A stretch of 64,000 nt of DNA, taken from NCBI GenBank assembly GCA_016630905.1, contig WBMQ01000005.1, positions 620,001 to 684,000 of the forward strand, in the 5' to 3' direction. The stretch comes from Capillidium heterosporum. Lineage: Eukaryota; Entomophthoromycota; Entomophthoromycetes; Entomophthorales; Capillidiaceae. Under the pieces are notes generated by a model. It was given only the letters and a program-made list of their open reading frames with translations, ran no database searches and was not told the DNA's origin. Shown in pieces: positions 34,373 to 45,926 of the stretch (position 1 is its first letter; each line of letters starts with the position of its first letter). The position numbers and the translations under genes were made by a program.

Positions 34373-36270
34373 CTAGTAGTACTCGTTCTGAGCGAACGGG
34401 TCAAGCCCACCCATGAGGCTGAAGTTGGCATCATCGTTGGTCGGGTCTTTGTTGGCCGAATTGTTGGTTGGATCGGTTGGATTGTTGGCATTGGTCGTCG
34501 AGTTATTGAGTTGGGTGTTATCCTGCCCCAGGAACATATTGCTGTCCATGAACCGATTAAGCATAGCAGTCGTGTCCTCCTCTATGGGATTCTGTGAGTC
34601 CGGCTTGGATCCACCTTGGTTCTGAACGTTGAGTTGGGCGCCACTAAACAAGTTGGCGTTCGAGAAATTGCCGTTCAACCCCTGCTGGGACAAATTGTTC
34701 ATCTGGCCGAATATGGACTCGTAGTTCAAAGTTTGGTCGTTGGCGGGTGCCGGATTGTTGCTTGTGGCGCCAGGTGTAGGTCCATTACCCTGGGACTGGT
34801 GAGGCTGCTGTTGGGACTGACCTTGACCTTGACCTTGACCCTGGCCCTGCATCTGCGCTAGTAAACTCTGGCCAGGGTTCTGGGAGGATTGGTTGTTCAT
34901 GAGCTGTTGGTTCCCCATGTTCATGTGCCCGGGTGCTATCCCATTGCTGCCACCCATACTGGCCATTGCGTTCATGCTCATCATCTGCTGCATTAGTAGC
35001 GGGTTCTGCATACCGGCTGGGTTACCAGGGAAATTGACGTGGTTGTAAGGTGGGGCACCACTCTGAGGTTCGACGCTTCCTCTAATACCGCCACCAGGGA
35101 TTCCGCCGGCTGTTTGGCGGGAGAGCATCAACTGTTGCCTAGCATTGTTCTGTTGCAGTTTGAGCATCTGCACCTGCTTATGATGCTGGGCGTACACTTC
35201 TCGCTGCTGGTATAAGGGTTTAGACGGGTATTAGGGTTCTGATTCAGCATATTGGAGTTGTTCATGTAGGGCATATTGGGAGGCATAACTCCGTTGGCCA
35301 TCATCTGCTGTTGCAACAAATACCTCTGGTTCTGTTGGAACATGAGCTGTCGCTGGTGCTGGTTCTGGGCCAAGAACTGCTGTTGGGCTAAAAATGCTTG
35401 GGTGTTAGTTGAGCCACGGATACCGGCAGGGCTAGAATGGAGAGCAGCTAGTGCGTTGGGATCACCGTTTTGCATAAAGTTTACAGGCAGGCCACCGCTC
35501 ATCGGGAAGCCTATTTGTTGCTGGGAGGCTGTACCAGGGTCTTGACCTGGAGTAGGGTTGTTACTGGCATCACCTAGGTTAGCTGACATAGATAGATCTA
35601 CAAAGTCACTTGTAAGTTAAAATAAAAACTAAAAGCAAACCTCCTGGGCCATTGTTGGTGAGTCCCGAGGCCTGACCCGGAGTGGCCGAGTTCTGATGCT
35701 GGTTGGGAGTTGGTGCTGCCGTATGGTTAGATTTCGTCGAGCCATTGTTTGGTATTTTCGAGGCAGGTTCAGCGGCTCCAGGACTAGAAAGGGTGGCAAA
35801 TCTCCGTGTTAACCCTTCTGATTTACCTCCAATGGGAGGAGAGGGATTTGCTGGCTTGTTGTTTTGTTGCGGTGTTGAGTTGACGTTGCTCTTCAAGTAA
35901 TTATCACTGAAGGAGCTGAAAACCTAAATTGAAGCATATTAGATTAGATACTTGAAATATAGTTACTTCTAAAAACTGACTTAATTCTAAACTATTGTTT
36001 TGCGTTTGGCCTCGTTTAACCAGGTACATTTTATAGTAAATTTGAAACAATTCTTTTAAAAAACTCTCGTTATTATTCCCGTTAGCATTTGTGTCGTTTG
36101 TTGATAGTTGGGCCTCAAGTGATAATGCAGATGCGGCAGAAACAAAGTTGCATTTTTTCAAATAAAGATAGATGAATCGACATAGACTAAATAGAACTTA
36201 ATAGGTTATTTTTATAAATCGCGTACTTCTTGTGTACTTCATCGTTGGAATTGGTGAGCTCTTCGTCCAT
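34373..36270 (-). CDS. LisH-domain, Gln/Asn-rich regulator (Flo8/Som1-like), one frame break
   Basis: Five-part gene on the minus strand: exon 36270-36227, intron 36226-36187 (40 nt), exon 36186-35967, intron 35966-35924 (43 nt), exon 35923-35641, intron 35640-35598 (43 nt, GTTTGC donor), exon 35597-34373. The first two exons join to a LisH motif (FIYLYLKKCNFVSAASALSL) followed by FLKELFQIYYKMY, the arrangement of Flo8/Som1-type factors that control adhesion and filamentous growth. The rest is low-complexity: Pro/Asn/Ser, then long Gln- and Met-rich tracts (QQQFLAQNQHQRQLMFQQN, GQGQGQGQGQSQQQ), typical of activation regions. Near 35216 one base is missing in a CCC run. Adding it makes 1773 nt, 591 codons. 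LisH suggests dimerisation; the function is inferred from architecture only. Confidence 0.8.
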
Positions 36271-37750
36271 TGCGTTGCTTGGAATTTTATATGGTACAGA
36301 TATGGTTGCTATTTTGAATGACTTGAAGGGAGCTACAACAAAGTACTTTGTAGTTAGTAAGAATGATTACCAGGAATAAAAGTATTGAACAAAAAAATAT
36401 AGTGGAAATTGATATATTAAAAAATCGGTAGATGTGCTTACTTTAATTTGGCTAGATGAACCTGGTAAGCTAAATCAAAGTTAAAATTAATGTTAGAGCT
36501 TAAGAGTCTTTCTTTGAATCACAACTTTCTACATATCTGCACCATTGCCAGAATTCCTTGAAACTATTGGACAATGCTGGGACAGCAACACTGGAGTTTA
36601 AAATGAGACTTTGTTCTATTGGCTGGGATCGTTGAGCTTTCCTTAGAATTTACCGTATTCGTTTAATTGTCAAATAGAAGCAAAGCCGGGTAAATATTTA
36701 TTGGCTTAAATACTAGCTTACATCATCCCTTCAATTTATCCAATGGATGGTATTAAACAATCAAAAATAATTGGGGTAGCGAGGATTAATTGCCAACTGG
36801 AATTCAATTAGGAAAGAGTATGAAGCTCCAGTTTTTAAGATTGCAAACGACTTGAATTTTAGAGGAACTTTTAATTACAGTTTACTTGTTTTCTATAGTT
36901 TGTCTGACTAAAATTAAATAGCATATAAAAAACTATAGCTTGTGGCTAACGTATAAAACGCCAATTAGCCTTCATATATTTAATAACTATTGATTTTAAT
37001 CTATTTAACGACATATAATAGGCCGGGATTATGCAGTCTATCATATCTTTAGGCTACTGGTTAATGGCTAATAGGGTTATGAAAGTCAATCAACGTTTAC
37101 ACAATTATACATTGAATAAAGAAAAGTAATATATACCTTTTCAAAGGTTAATTAAATGATGTAAACTAGTAGTTTGGCATTTCTTTATTAACAGCTTCAA
37201 TTTTACTTTGCTGATTTTAAAGTTTCTTCAAAGCTATTGAAGGTATATTGGTTTTTACAAATACTAATTTTATTTAGTACATTTATATGAAAATAATGCA
37301 TTTAATAAAAACATAGATAATATTCCTTTCCATATTATTGATTGAAATATTAGCTGGTATTTTTATATCAAAGGCTGCATAGCTATTATCGGTCACATGT
37401 AAATTAGTACATTTTTAAATAGAAATTCAGCATACTACTAAAGCTAAAATATAAGGGTACTAACTCTACTTTTGCAATATCATTTTTAAAGCATACCAAT
37501 TGATTTAGGATCAAGTACCCATGTAGTTAGAATATTTTACTATATTAAACGATAGTATTGTAAATAGCTACAACTACTTCGCGTAGCACTATATTTTATA
37601 GATCTATATACAGTGGATTCGTTTCAAGAGTATGGCAAGAATAAGCCAGTTTATCAAATATGCAATTTAGAAATTATCATAGTAAGACCAAGTGCAAATA
37701 TATAGTAAATTCAAATCATAAAACAAAATTTTAATTTATCTAAAGATACT
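36271..37750. other. gene-free spacer
   Basis: AT-rich, with no supported gene. It holds the promoter of the LisH gene and the 3' flank of the first Pro/Gly-rich secreted gene. Confidence 0.5.
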
Positions 37751-38359
37751 CTACAAGTAGTTTAGCTGATATTTGACGCTGGGGTCAGGGTTAATAAAGT
37801 ACTGGCCGTTATCGATCTTGAAATCTTGCTTGGGACCCTGAATCTGCAAGATACCGTTGGGGCAGTCCTTAGTCTTGGGTAGACCTTGAATGTTAATAAT
37901 TTGAGTGTTTTGAGGACCAGCAATCGTGTTGATGATCTGACCTCGTTGGGGGGCTAAAGAAATGTAATCCAACTCACCGGTACAGTGAGGACCGCCACGT
38001 CTGTTACCGGTACCTAAGATGGAACCGATGATACCACCGCCGTTACATTCATTGCCGAAGACTGCATCCAATATACCACCTACCAAACCCCTCCTCCCGT
38101 AACCGACTTTGACTGAGTCACCGCCTCCGAATACACCACCGAGGATCGATCCTAGTAGACCACCATCAGCTTGGCGCGAATATCGGGATGGGTGGGGGTA
38201 AGGGTAGGGCTGAGGTATAGGATAGGGCGGAGGTATAGGATAGGGTTGAGGTTGAGGGATGGGAGGGTAAAAGTTGCCCTGCTGGGGGTCGGCCGATACT
38301 TTACCGGAAAGTAAGGCGTAGTTGGCCAAAATCAAGAGAGTGGTGGCGTCAAATTTCAT
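37751..38359 (-). CDS. secreted Pro/Gly-rich protein, family member 1
   Basis: 202 residues: a signal peptide (1-22), a Pro/Tyr-rich segment with repeats of PYPIPPP type, then RYSRQADGG, where an RxxR site may be cut to leave a Gln-Ala-Asp N-terminus. Gly-rich blocks follow: LLGSILGGVFGGG, GLVGGILDAVFGN and IIGSILGTG, which look like hydrophobic glycine-zipper segments. The C-terminal half is a conserved beta-rich region with NTQIINIQGLP and PNGILQIQGPKQ, ending NGQYFINPDPS. Two cysteines are conserved in the middle. I know no named family. Three paralogues lie in this window (39553, 57135, 58638), all on the minus strand. A wall or secreted structural role is inference. Confidence 0.82.
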   Translation of the reverse strand: MKFDATTLLILANYALLSGKVSADPQQGNFYPPIPQPQPYPIPPPYPIPQPYPYPHPSRYSRQADGGLLGSILGGVFGGGDSVKVGYGRRGLVGGILDAVFGNECNGGGIIGSILGTGNRRGGPHCTGELDYISLAPQRGQIINTIAGPQNTQIINIQGLPKTKDCPNGILQIQGPKQDFKIDNGQYFINPDPSVKYQLNYL

Positions 38360-39552
38360 ATTTTGTCTCTAACAGTTATTATCAAGTTTTTTCTGAAATC
38401 TTGGCTTTTATACCAGATTAGCTCGCACCTTTGCTCTCCAATAATTTCAGTTCAATACCTGAACCAATATAAAGTGAAACAATAGCTTTCATCGATATTA
38501 ATTTTACTTCTTTTGAGTTAAAACGAATGAAGTGATAGTTATTGTTTAGGTTTATTAGGTTTCTTGCTTATATCAATGTATAGATTCGATTTTAAGAATT
38601 TAACACCTATTTCAATTAAACGGTCTACGGAAATTGATTGAAAACTTGTTCAGTAAGATGATGAGGAAAACAGATGAGAAATTTCAATTATGCTACTATT
38701 GGCACTTACACCCATAGGAATATCCCTTATTAAACCGATACATATAATAATGTGTACTTTTATAGCAAATTTCTAATAAAGTCACTGTACATTTAGTATT
38801 AGTTGGATGAAAAACCCAAGTCCCTGAGAAAAATTTCCAATTATAGATCTATAACTACATAGTGTAGAATGTCAAATTTCTCAGTAAATTATAATTATAT
38901 ATTTCCAAATAGTAATTTATACATTTTTGTAGATTAAAGTATACACCATTAATTTGTAGCTAAGTTTTGAATTTGTCTTAATATGGCCTCCAAACAAGGA
39001 TGATGCCTATGCCTCATTATAAATTAGCATATATATACCTGCAAAATATATTAAAAAGTAGCTATTGGTGTATGTATTCTTACCACTAAATTTTCAAAAT
39101 ATCATCTTAATACTATATATAAATACATGTATATATTTGCAGTATTCTATATTTTGATAAGACATCTAATAGTCTCTCTTTCCCTGATATTTACTAATCT
39201 TATAGTCCAAATTCTGCAGAATTTCACCAATAGATGAATCACCTTTCCCACATTTACTAAAAACATTATCCACCAATTTTACCTACTGACTATCTACTAC
39301 ATTATATCTTCAAGGATTCACGATTAAAAATTTGCAATTATAAAAGACATGAGTAGCTATGAATACTATCCCAATACCTTAAAATTAATATATAATGCTA
39401 ATAAAAATTACTAATATTCGAAAAATAATTAGTAAACATATATTTAAAACCACTAATTGATGTTGAGTATATATAATTATACATGTCGAAAGTTTAGATA
39501 AAATATACATTTATTTAACAAATGCCAAGTTTTTTAAATTAGTAGTATGCAC
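38360..39552. other. spacer between secreted Pro/Gly-rich genes 1 and 2
   Basis: AT-rich, no gene seen. TTTTATA-type elements in the first 60 bases are likely promoter parts of member 1 on the minus strand. Confidence 0.45.
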
Positions 39553-40167
39553 CTAGGAGTATGCCAATGTGTAATGGGCATTAGGGTCGGAGTTCAACAT
39601 GTACTGGCCATTCTCAATATGGAAATTTTGCTTAGGACCTTGGATCTGCAAGATACCATTCGGGCTATTGGGTCCAGTTGGCAGTCCTTGGATATTGATG
39701 ATTTGAGTGTTCCGAGGACCTTCGATGGCGTTAATTATACGACCGTTGGGGCCTCCTAAACCCTGGAGGGCGATGTAGTCAAATCCACCGTGACATCTTG
39801 GATCACGGCCCTTGCTACCGGTACCAAGGATAGCACCAATGATACCAGGCTGGCACTCGTTACCGAAGACAGAGTCCAGGATACCACCTAGCAAACCACC
39901 TCTACCATACTTGACACCGACACCACTATCTCGACCACCGAACACACCACCTAGGATGGCAGTCAATAAATTGCCGTCAGTTTCTCGCTCACGGTGGTAG
40001 GGAGGGAGGTAAGGCCCTGGCACAGGGTAGGGAACCGGTCCTGGCATAGGGTAGGGGTTGGGGTTGGGGTTGGGAATTTGGTAGCCACCCTGTTGGAACT
40101 GACTTTGTACTTTACCAGAAAGTAGGGTGAGGGCCAAGGTGCAGATTGAGCTGGATACAAACTTCAT
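39553..40167 (-). CDS. secreted Pro/Gly-rich protein, family member 2
   Basis: 204 residues with the same plan as member 1: signal peptide, Pro-rich segment (NPNPNPYPMPGPVPYPVPGP), Gly-rich hydrophobic blocks (LLTAILGGVFGG, GLLGGILDSVFGN, IIGAILGTGS), then the conserved NTQIINIQGLPTG, PNGILQIQGPKQ and NGQYMLNSDPN end. The usual RxxR-QADG site is changed: it reads RERETDGNL, so processing may differ. The Pro-rich DNA (40049-40075) is a short GGTTGG-type repeat. The two cysteines are kept. It forms a tandem pair with member 1, about 1.2 kb away. Confidence 0.82.
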   Translation of the reverse strand: MKFVSSSICTLALTLLSGKVQSQFQQGGYQIPNPNPNPYPMPGPVPYPVPGPYLPPYHRERETDGNLLTAILGGVFGGRDSGVGVKYGRGGLLGGILDSVFGNECQPGIIGAILGTGSKGRDPRCHGGFDYIALQGLGGPNGRIINAIEGPRNTQIINIQGLPTGPNSPNGILQIQGPKQNFHIENGQYMLNSDPNAHYTLAYS

Positions 40168-41283
40168 TTCAAAAGTTGAATTTGGTTGTTGGTAACTTGG
40201 TATTTCTCAACACCACTTAAATACTCTTCACCTTATTAATCAGCTCTTTAATCAACTTGTTTTGTCTCGAAGTAATAACGAGTTGAACATAATCCTATCA
40301 GCTTCTAAAGTTTTGATGTAGTGAAGCTGTAGACGGGTATATTTATTAAAAGTATTTGTGTGATCATTTATGAAATTAAAATGGGCTATAACTGCAAGAT
40401 TTTGAAATGCTGGTTGACAGTTTTGTACCGTTTAAATTTTCATAGCATAACTTTAGCATTTTTGCCTATCAACTTTCGATAGATCGAATAACTAAAATTT
40501 TCCATCAAATATGTGAAGGTTCAATTGAAGGCGGAGGTTTCTGTAGTTTGCCTAGCAGACTATATTCATACTTTGTAAATTTCTAAGTTTACTCTTCCTA
40601 TCCTCGGTGAGTCACGTCATCCATTTGAGTGGTCAGTAAAATTCTCAGGGGATTTAAGCATAATCTATTGCTTGCTATGAAACATTGTGGCACCAATTTT
40701 GAAGAGATATATTCAAAACACCATATTAATTGTACTGTATGATAGTTCAAATAGCAATTTATGATACAGTTGGATTGAAACTTATCAATTCAGCCTTTGA
40801 AATAGACTCTAAACTAAATGTAGTTGATTAACTTCAAGGTCTAACGCTTTTAGCTACTCAGTTTTATAAAATTTGGGCATTGGTCCCATATCAAATATGA
40901 ATAGCAAGATTTTTGATAGTGTACTGTTTGATCAATTTGCTATTTATATACCTTTGACGTCGTTTTGTTTGCATAAGATGATATTGCTTTGGGTTGATTT
41001 CCCTACAATACTAGAGTTTAATTCAAAACGTTAATTAAATAAATACCAAATCAACTGTATTGTAACTATATATTCCAACTATTTTACAGTACAATTAATC
41101 TGAAATTATTAGTGCATCGGTTTGAAATGAACTCTATATGTACAGAAATCAGCGCTATAAATTAATTATAAACTCGTTCACTTAAAATAGGCAAATATTT
41201 ACAAGTTCAATTATAAATAGTGGCAAGTTTATATACACAAATTTGCAAATACTTTGCCCAGCTTATTTCTGATCATATTAGTA
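40168..41283. other. gene-free spacer
   Basis: AT-rich and without a supported gene. It ends at the left inverted repeat of the first transposon. Confidence 0.5.
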
Positions 41284-41345
41284 TTACAAAATCTGGTTAA
41301 TTAAAGAAAATCCAAAAACTTTTGAAGAGATTCAGTAATGAAATG
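41284..41345 (+). repeat. left terminal inverted repeat of transposon 1
   Basis: Pairs with 44187-44248 in inverse orientation. Similarity extends more weakly to about 41370, including AATGAAAT and TTTTCTTTTT. A partial subterminal copy (TTGAAGAAAATCCATGAATG) follows at about 41392. Confidence 0.75.
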
Positions 41346-41607
41346 AAGACGGAGTAATTTTCTTTTTAAGATGACGGAATTTCTAAATCTTTGAAGAAAA
41401 TCCATGAATGAAATGAAGAAAGTTCAAAAACTGTCTTCAAATTGAAAGCTTATGATGATGACAAAACCAATCTAAAATTACTTAGTATACAAAGGCAAAT
41501 ATAATTATGAATTTATAAAAATATATATCTACATTTAAAAGCATCTAAACATTTTAAATTCTTTTATTTCAACATCAATATGAAAAAGCAACCCAAGCAC
41601 AACAAAA

Positions 41608-41930
41608 ATAAGCATATACAGAATAAGGCTATAGTAGTCCGCTCTATTCAAGATTCAAATAGTAAAAGTAATGCGATATAAGTTTAAATTATAGTAACAT
41701 ATTTATTCTAGGCTGTCAAGATAATGAAATACAACATGAATACAACAATAATATCCAAAATAAAGCTTTAATAATCCATCCTACTCAAAGTTCAAGAGGT
41801 AGAGGTAATGCTATATAAATACAAGACTATACTAATATATTCTTATAGGCTATCAAAATTTTGAAGCACAGCTTGAATATAACGATAATATTCAAAATAC
41901 AGCTTTAGAAAATAATTCTACTTATATAGT
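41608..41930 (+). repeat. 137-bp tandem repeat inside transposon 1
   Basis: About 2.4 units: partial unit to 41710, full unit 41711-41847, partial unit from 41848. Each unit starts GGCT(G/A)TCAA and encodes a similar peptide (NNNIQNKALIIHPTQSS in the middle unit), ending with an AT-rich stretch and CTAG/ATAG. This looks like duplication of an exon with its flanking intron. Confidence 0.6.
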
Positions 41931-42069
41931 ATGTAGTGGAGGTAGCTTTTTAAATAAATCAAAGATGTATTAACATAGTTGTTTTAGAATATCAAGATGA
42001 AGGAGTTCAGACTGAAGAAAGCATACTCTAAAAAATTCATTTTCTATTGCTGAACTCAAAGCTTTAAAT

Positions 42070-43562
42070 ATGATCCGTAAGACTGTCTTTAGAGAAGAGA
42101 CATTTAGAGAGCTTTGTAACTCAAGTGTCGAGCTTGAAAATTCCTTCTTAGATTACAAAGATGGCCAAAAAGCTGCTTCCAACAAGCTTACAAAATTTCT
42201 AAATATCATCAAACATGAAAAAATTAAAGCAAAACTGAATAAACGTGACAATCAGCAGCATAATAAAAGAAGGTTAAACTCAGTCCTGAGGCTAAGGAAG
42301 AGATGCTCCAAAGGATTGATGATGGAAAAACTACAATGAAAGAATGCCATAAGTCAACTAGCATCAATTATAAATCGATTGCCACTATGAAATATCGACA
42401 CCACCAAAAAATGGACAACGCTCAAGAACAAGATGTATCCAAAAAAACTTTAACTATAAAAGTTGGCCGGAAATCTATAGTTGACAATGGTACATACCTA
42501 CTGGTATTTTATATTATTCGAGAAGATCCAACACGTAGGAATTGCGATGCACTAGCCGAGTTAAAAGATTATGGAGTCAATATAAGTCGAACCACTCTTT
42601 GCAACATATATTCAAAAATGTATATTATGTTCAAGAAAGCATACATGGTCCCAAAAAGATGGAATGGTGAAGATGTCATTATGGATCAAAAAACTTACAT
42701 AGGTCAAACCAACCACTACAATATCTATAAGAAGATTTTATCGATGAAGCAAGCTTTAGTAGGACAACCTTTAAGAAATATACTCATGGACGAACTGAAG
42801 AACGAGTAGCAATTTCATCGCTACCCAACAAAGATAGCATCAACTATATAGCTGCGATTTCAGAGGATGGGCTTGTATATTCAGAAAAGTATAGGAAGAA
42901 GACAATGGCTAGTATAACTAAGCAGATCTTCAAGGAGTTTTTTTACGCTTAATTGATCATGTCAATCGACCTACTGTATGTTGTATTTTCGATAATGCTA
43001 GTACTCATGGAATTGATGATGACCCTACTATTAGACAAAAGTTAATCAATATGGGTTTAAAACTGTTAACCCTTCCTAAACCCTATTGAACTATACTTTA
43101 ATGCGCTAAAACAACTTGTAAGTTCAAAGCGATCTTATTTAGGTGGCAAAGCTATTTTATTATCAGACAAACAGTTGGAAAACTACCAATACTGATTTTA
43201 CGAATGCTGACTTGGAAGTATTCATACAGGAATCTGAAGGTGAAGTGGGTTCGGCACTGCATTGCAAAGGATATTTCGAACATACAGCTAATTTTTATAC
43301 AAACTGTCTTGCGTTAGCCCACTTTACTGGTAATCTACCCAAACCAGATATCACTCAGCTTAGACGAAACCAAAATTCCAGTTGGATTTGCCCCAAAGTT
43401 TGAACTAGAACTATCAAGGCTAAAAGCAAGCAAGGTCGAAATGGGGTGATTGAAAGTAATAGCAACCAGAATGAGGAGAGCGAAGGTAATGGTAGCCGAA
43501 AAGGTGAAGATGAAGATAATGGTAATTATAATGAAGAATATGAAGAAGGTGAAGAGTTTTAA
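42070..43562 (+). pseudogene. Tc1/mariner-like transposase remnant
   Basis: Reading frames on the plus strand show transposase features in order: a helix-rich N-terminal part (42070-42340); GRKSIVDNGTYLLVFYIIRE with ISRTTLCNIYSKM, resembling DNA-binding helices; AAISEDGLVYSEKY with FKEFF; a CCIFDNAS block around 42990-43010, the likely second catalytic Asp; and NPIE/YFNALKQL near 43085-43120, the likely Glu region. Frames change several times and stops interrupt, so no full protein is made. A run of about 50 residues ending at 43562 is Ser/Asn and then strongly acidic (EEYEEGEEF) and has stayed open. Confidence 0.7.
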
Positions 43563-44186
43563 GGTGACAAGTTAGTGAAAGGAAACGCTTATTGACTAAA
43601 CTTGATAACTGAATACATGCCTAAGTTTATATATTTTAAACTTTTGACTTTAATTGTAATAATTATATTTATTGGTTTATTAAATTTATGGTTATAATCT
43701 ATAGTAGTGTACTATTTAAACTTTACTTTGGGTTTGGAGTAGGACATTGAAAATGTATACTTGAATCTAATATACAAAATACTAACTTGAATAGATCTAC
43801 TTTGAACGTAATTAAAGAATGTTAAAGCAATATATATGCCACTACAAATAATTATACAAAGTAAGTTTGCCAACAAATATAGCTATTTTGAAAGGTTTAA
43901 AAGTTAACTAATGAAGTGTACGTACTTGAGGTTTTATAACCATCCAAAGTAAAATTGAATTAAACTACACTATAAGCTGATAAATATGCTATCATTTTAA
44001 GTAAAATTGCGTTAACTCTTCTAATAACTTTCTTCATGTATAAGTTTAAACTTGAAAGTATACATTTGTTTATAACCTTCTTTTTCTTAATGTGAAAATA
44101 GTTTTGAATTTTCTTCACTTCATTTATGGATAATTTGTAAAGATTTTGAGCATTTGACAAAAAAGAAATTATAGTACGTCATTATT

Positions 44187-44248
44187 TATTTCATTTCTGG
44201 ATTTCTTCAAAAGTTTTTGGATTTTCTTCAGCTAGCCATATTTTGTAA
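44187..44248 (-). repeat. right terminal inverted repeat of transposon 1
   Basis: Reverse complement begins TTACAAAATATGGCTAGCTG and continues AAGAAAATCCAAAAACTTTTG, matching the left end. Confidence 0.75.
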
Positions 44249-44399
44249 TAATACTATAGATTCAGTATTTTGGAATCATATTGTGGTATTATCAAGGCTC
44301 ATAAAAGTTTCTCAATAGCTTTGAATCAAAGTCAAAGTTTTATATCACTTTTTCATTTTTGTTCAGTGCTAAACCCAACCTCTGCCTATCTCTAGCTTA

Positions 44400-45926
44400 G
44401 ATATCGTTTTTTAAATCAAGCTGGCAAAATTAGCTAATAAAATTGATCAAGTTATCAATTAAAATTTGACTTTGAGCAAATAAAACTATATGAAAAATTC
44501 AAAGTATATGTTATTTGAGAATAGATATATATATAAGTGCACTTAAACTTGCAAAATATATCAGAATAGAAAGAATATTATGATATAAATGTTTATTTAG
44601 TTTTCAAAAATGCTGTTTCCTCCCTTTAAACAATCGTTGGTATTTTTGATACAATACTTTATCCAACCTTTACAGTCCTTAGGCCTGATCGTATTCTGTC
44701 CTTCTTTAACTAGATTAAGCACATCTTCTTTACTCTTTCGTGGACTTCTAAAAAAGCTTTTAAGCTTACTAAACATTGTTTCAATCGGGTTAAACATTGG
44801 AGAGTGCGCTGATAAAAATGATAAGTATGAGTTGAGTTGAAAAGCTTTTGAGCATTTTTGCTATGGTGGAATTTAGTATTTTCCATAAGCTACAAACATT
44901 TGCCTATTATACTTATGATCTAGCTTTTCTAATAGCTTTTCAATAAACTCAGCAAACAAAAATCTACTCGTATTTTTATCTACCACAAGCATTTTTGACA
45001 TCTCAACGCCTTTTGAGTCAATAGCAGTAATGATGGAGATATTTTTAGCATATCTAGTTTTAATTAAAATGTGTACCTTTTTCCTTTCCTAGATCTTGCT
45101 CTACCTGGAACCATACAAGCGTGAAAACTAAATTTATCTATAAAAATATAGTTATCTACATAGTTGATTTGGTTAGGTTGCAAATTTTTACAATATTTTA
45201 GTCAGTTATGTTGAGTTTTATTAGACTCCTGATTTATTTCAACTGGTGAAGCTCGCTTTAGAGTTAAACATAGCTTATTATTGACATAGTTGCATATTGC
45301 TGATAGACTAGAGTTCTCCTGTGGAAAGTCGTCTGCAAATTCTGACAATAACTTATCCTTCAAGTCTTCTAAAGTTGGAATATTTTCTTCATCTTCGTCG
45401 TCGATTGCATCCCTTGAAAATTCGCCATGGTGATCCTTAATCTCTATCCTTTGTATCCCCCCTCTAAGCTTACATTGTGCCATTTGATACCTGTTAAAGT
45501 AATCCAATATATTCCTAGCAGTTTAATCAGTCGATCTATATTCTGAGCTAACCTCCTTACCACTTTTGAACCTTAAATATGATCGTCAACTATCTGCTTT
45601 CTAAGCTTTTCAGTTGTTTTGGTTCTAAAGCCACGGAATTTATGTATAGTAGTCATTTATATTCAAGTGTAGAAATATAAAATAGGGTATAGAGTTTGAA
45701 AGAGTTAAAATCGTCTTTATATATACTATATAGGCTATTGTAGCTATTAAAATATATGTTATGAGGTTCAAATTATTGGACTATTAAATATTTTAATGTA
45801 GGCAATATAAATTGATTTTAGATCGCAACTTTTTGGCTTATCAAAGTTGCCATTTTTACAGATTTAACAGCATTTTTGCCATATTAACCCGACATTTTTG
45901 CCAGTTTAGTCTAAAAACACGATATC
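44400..45926 (-). mobile_element. degenerate Tc1/mariner-like DNA transposon 2
   Basis: A 1.53-kb element, a typical Tc1/mariner length. Its ends read GATATCGT(T/G)TTTTTA and then CTGGCAAAA in inverse orientation, and TA lies at each outer edge. The right end has three CATTTTTGCCA or related subterminal motifs (45850-45905). The transposase is on the minus strand. It begins only about 150 bp from transposon 1, but the two ends are unrelated in sequence. Confidence 0.78.
44597..45656 (-). pseudogene. Tc1/mariner-like transposase remnant
   Basis: Minus-strand reading from an ATG at 45656 (MTTIHKFRGFRTKTTEKLRK) is soon interrupted. Residues in the 45507-45202 frame form an acidic and helix-rich part. 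Then around 45090-45130 the frame reads FIDKFSFHACMVPGRARSRK, matching the first catalytic Asp region. After stops, the 44797-44597 frame gives FNPIETMFSKLKSFFRSPRK, the Glu region. Multiple stops make it non-functional. The copy is distinct from the transposase of transposon 1. Confidence 0.75.

Larger units (their letters stand above)
41284..44248 (+). mobile_element. degenerate Tc1/mariner-like DNA transposon 1
   Basis: A 2.97-kb element bounded by inverted repeats of at least 60 bp that share TTACAAAAT(C/A)TGG at the tips and AAGAAAATCCAAAAACTTTTG inside. TA lies at both outer edges (41282-41283 and 44249-44250), as expected for TA target duplication. The interior has plus-strand transposase remains with a late FNALKQL block typical of the DDE region. 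Large inner duplications and stop codons show it is inactive. Confidence 0.8.

Noticed and set aside
39547-40000. Plus-strand frames opposite secreted member 2
   Set aside because: They are antisense shadows; the minus strand has the signal peptide and family conservation.
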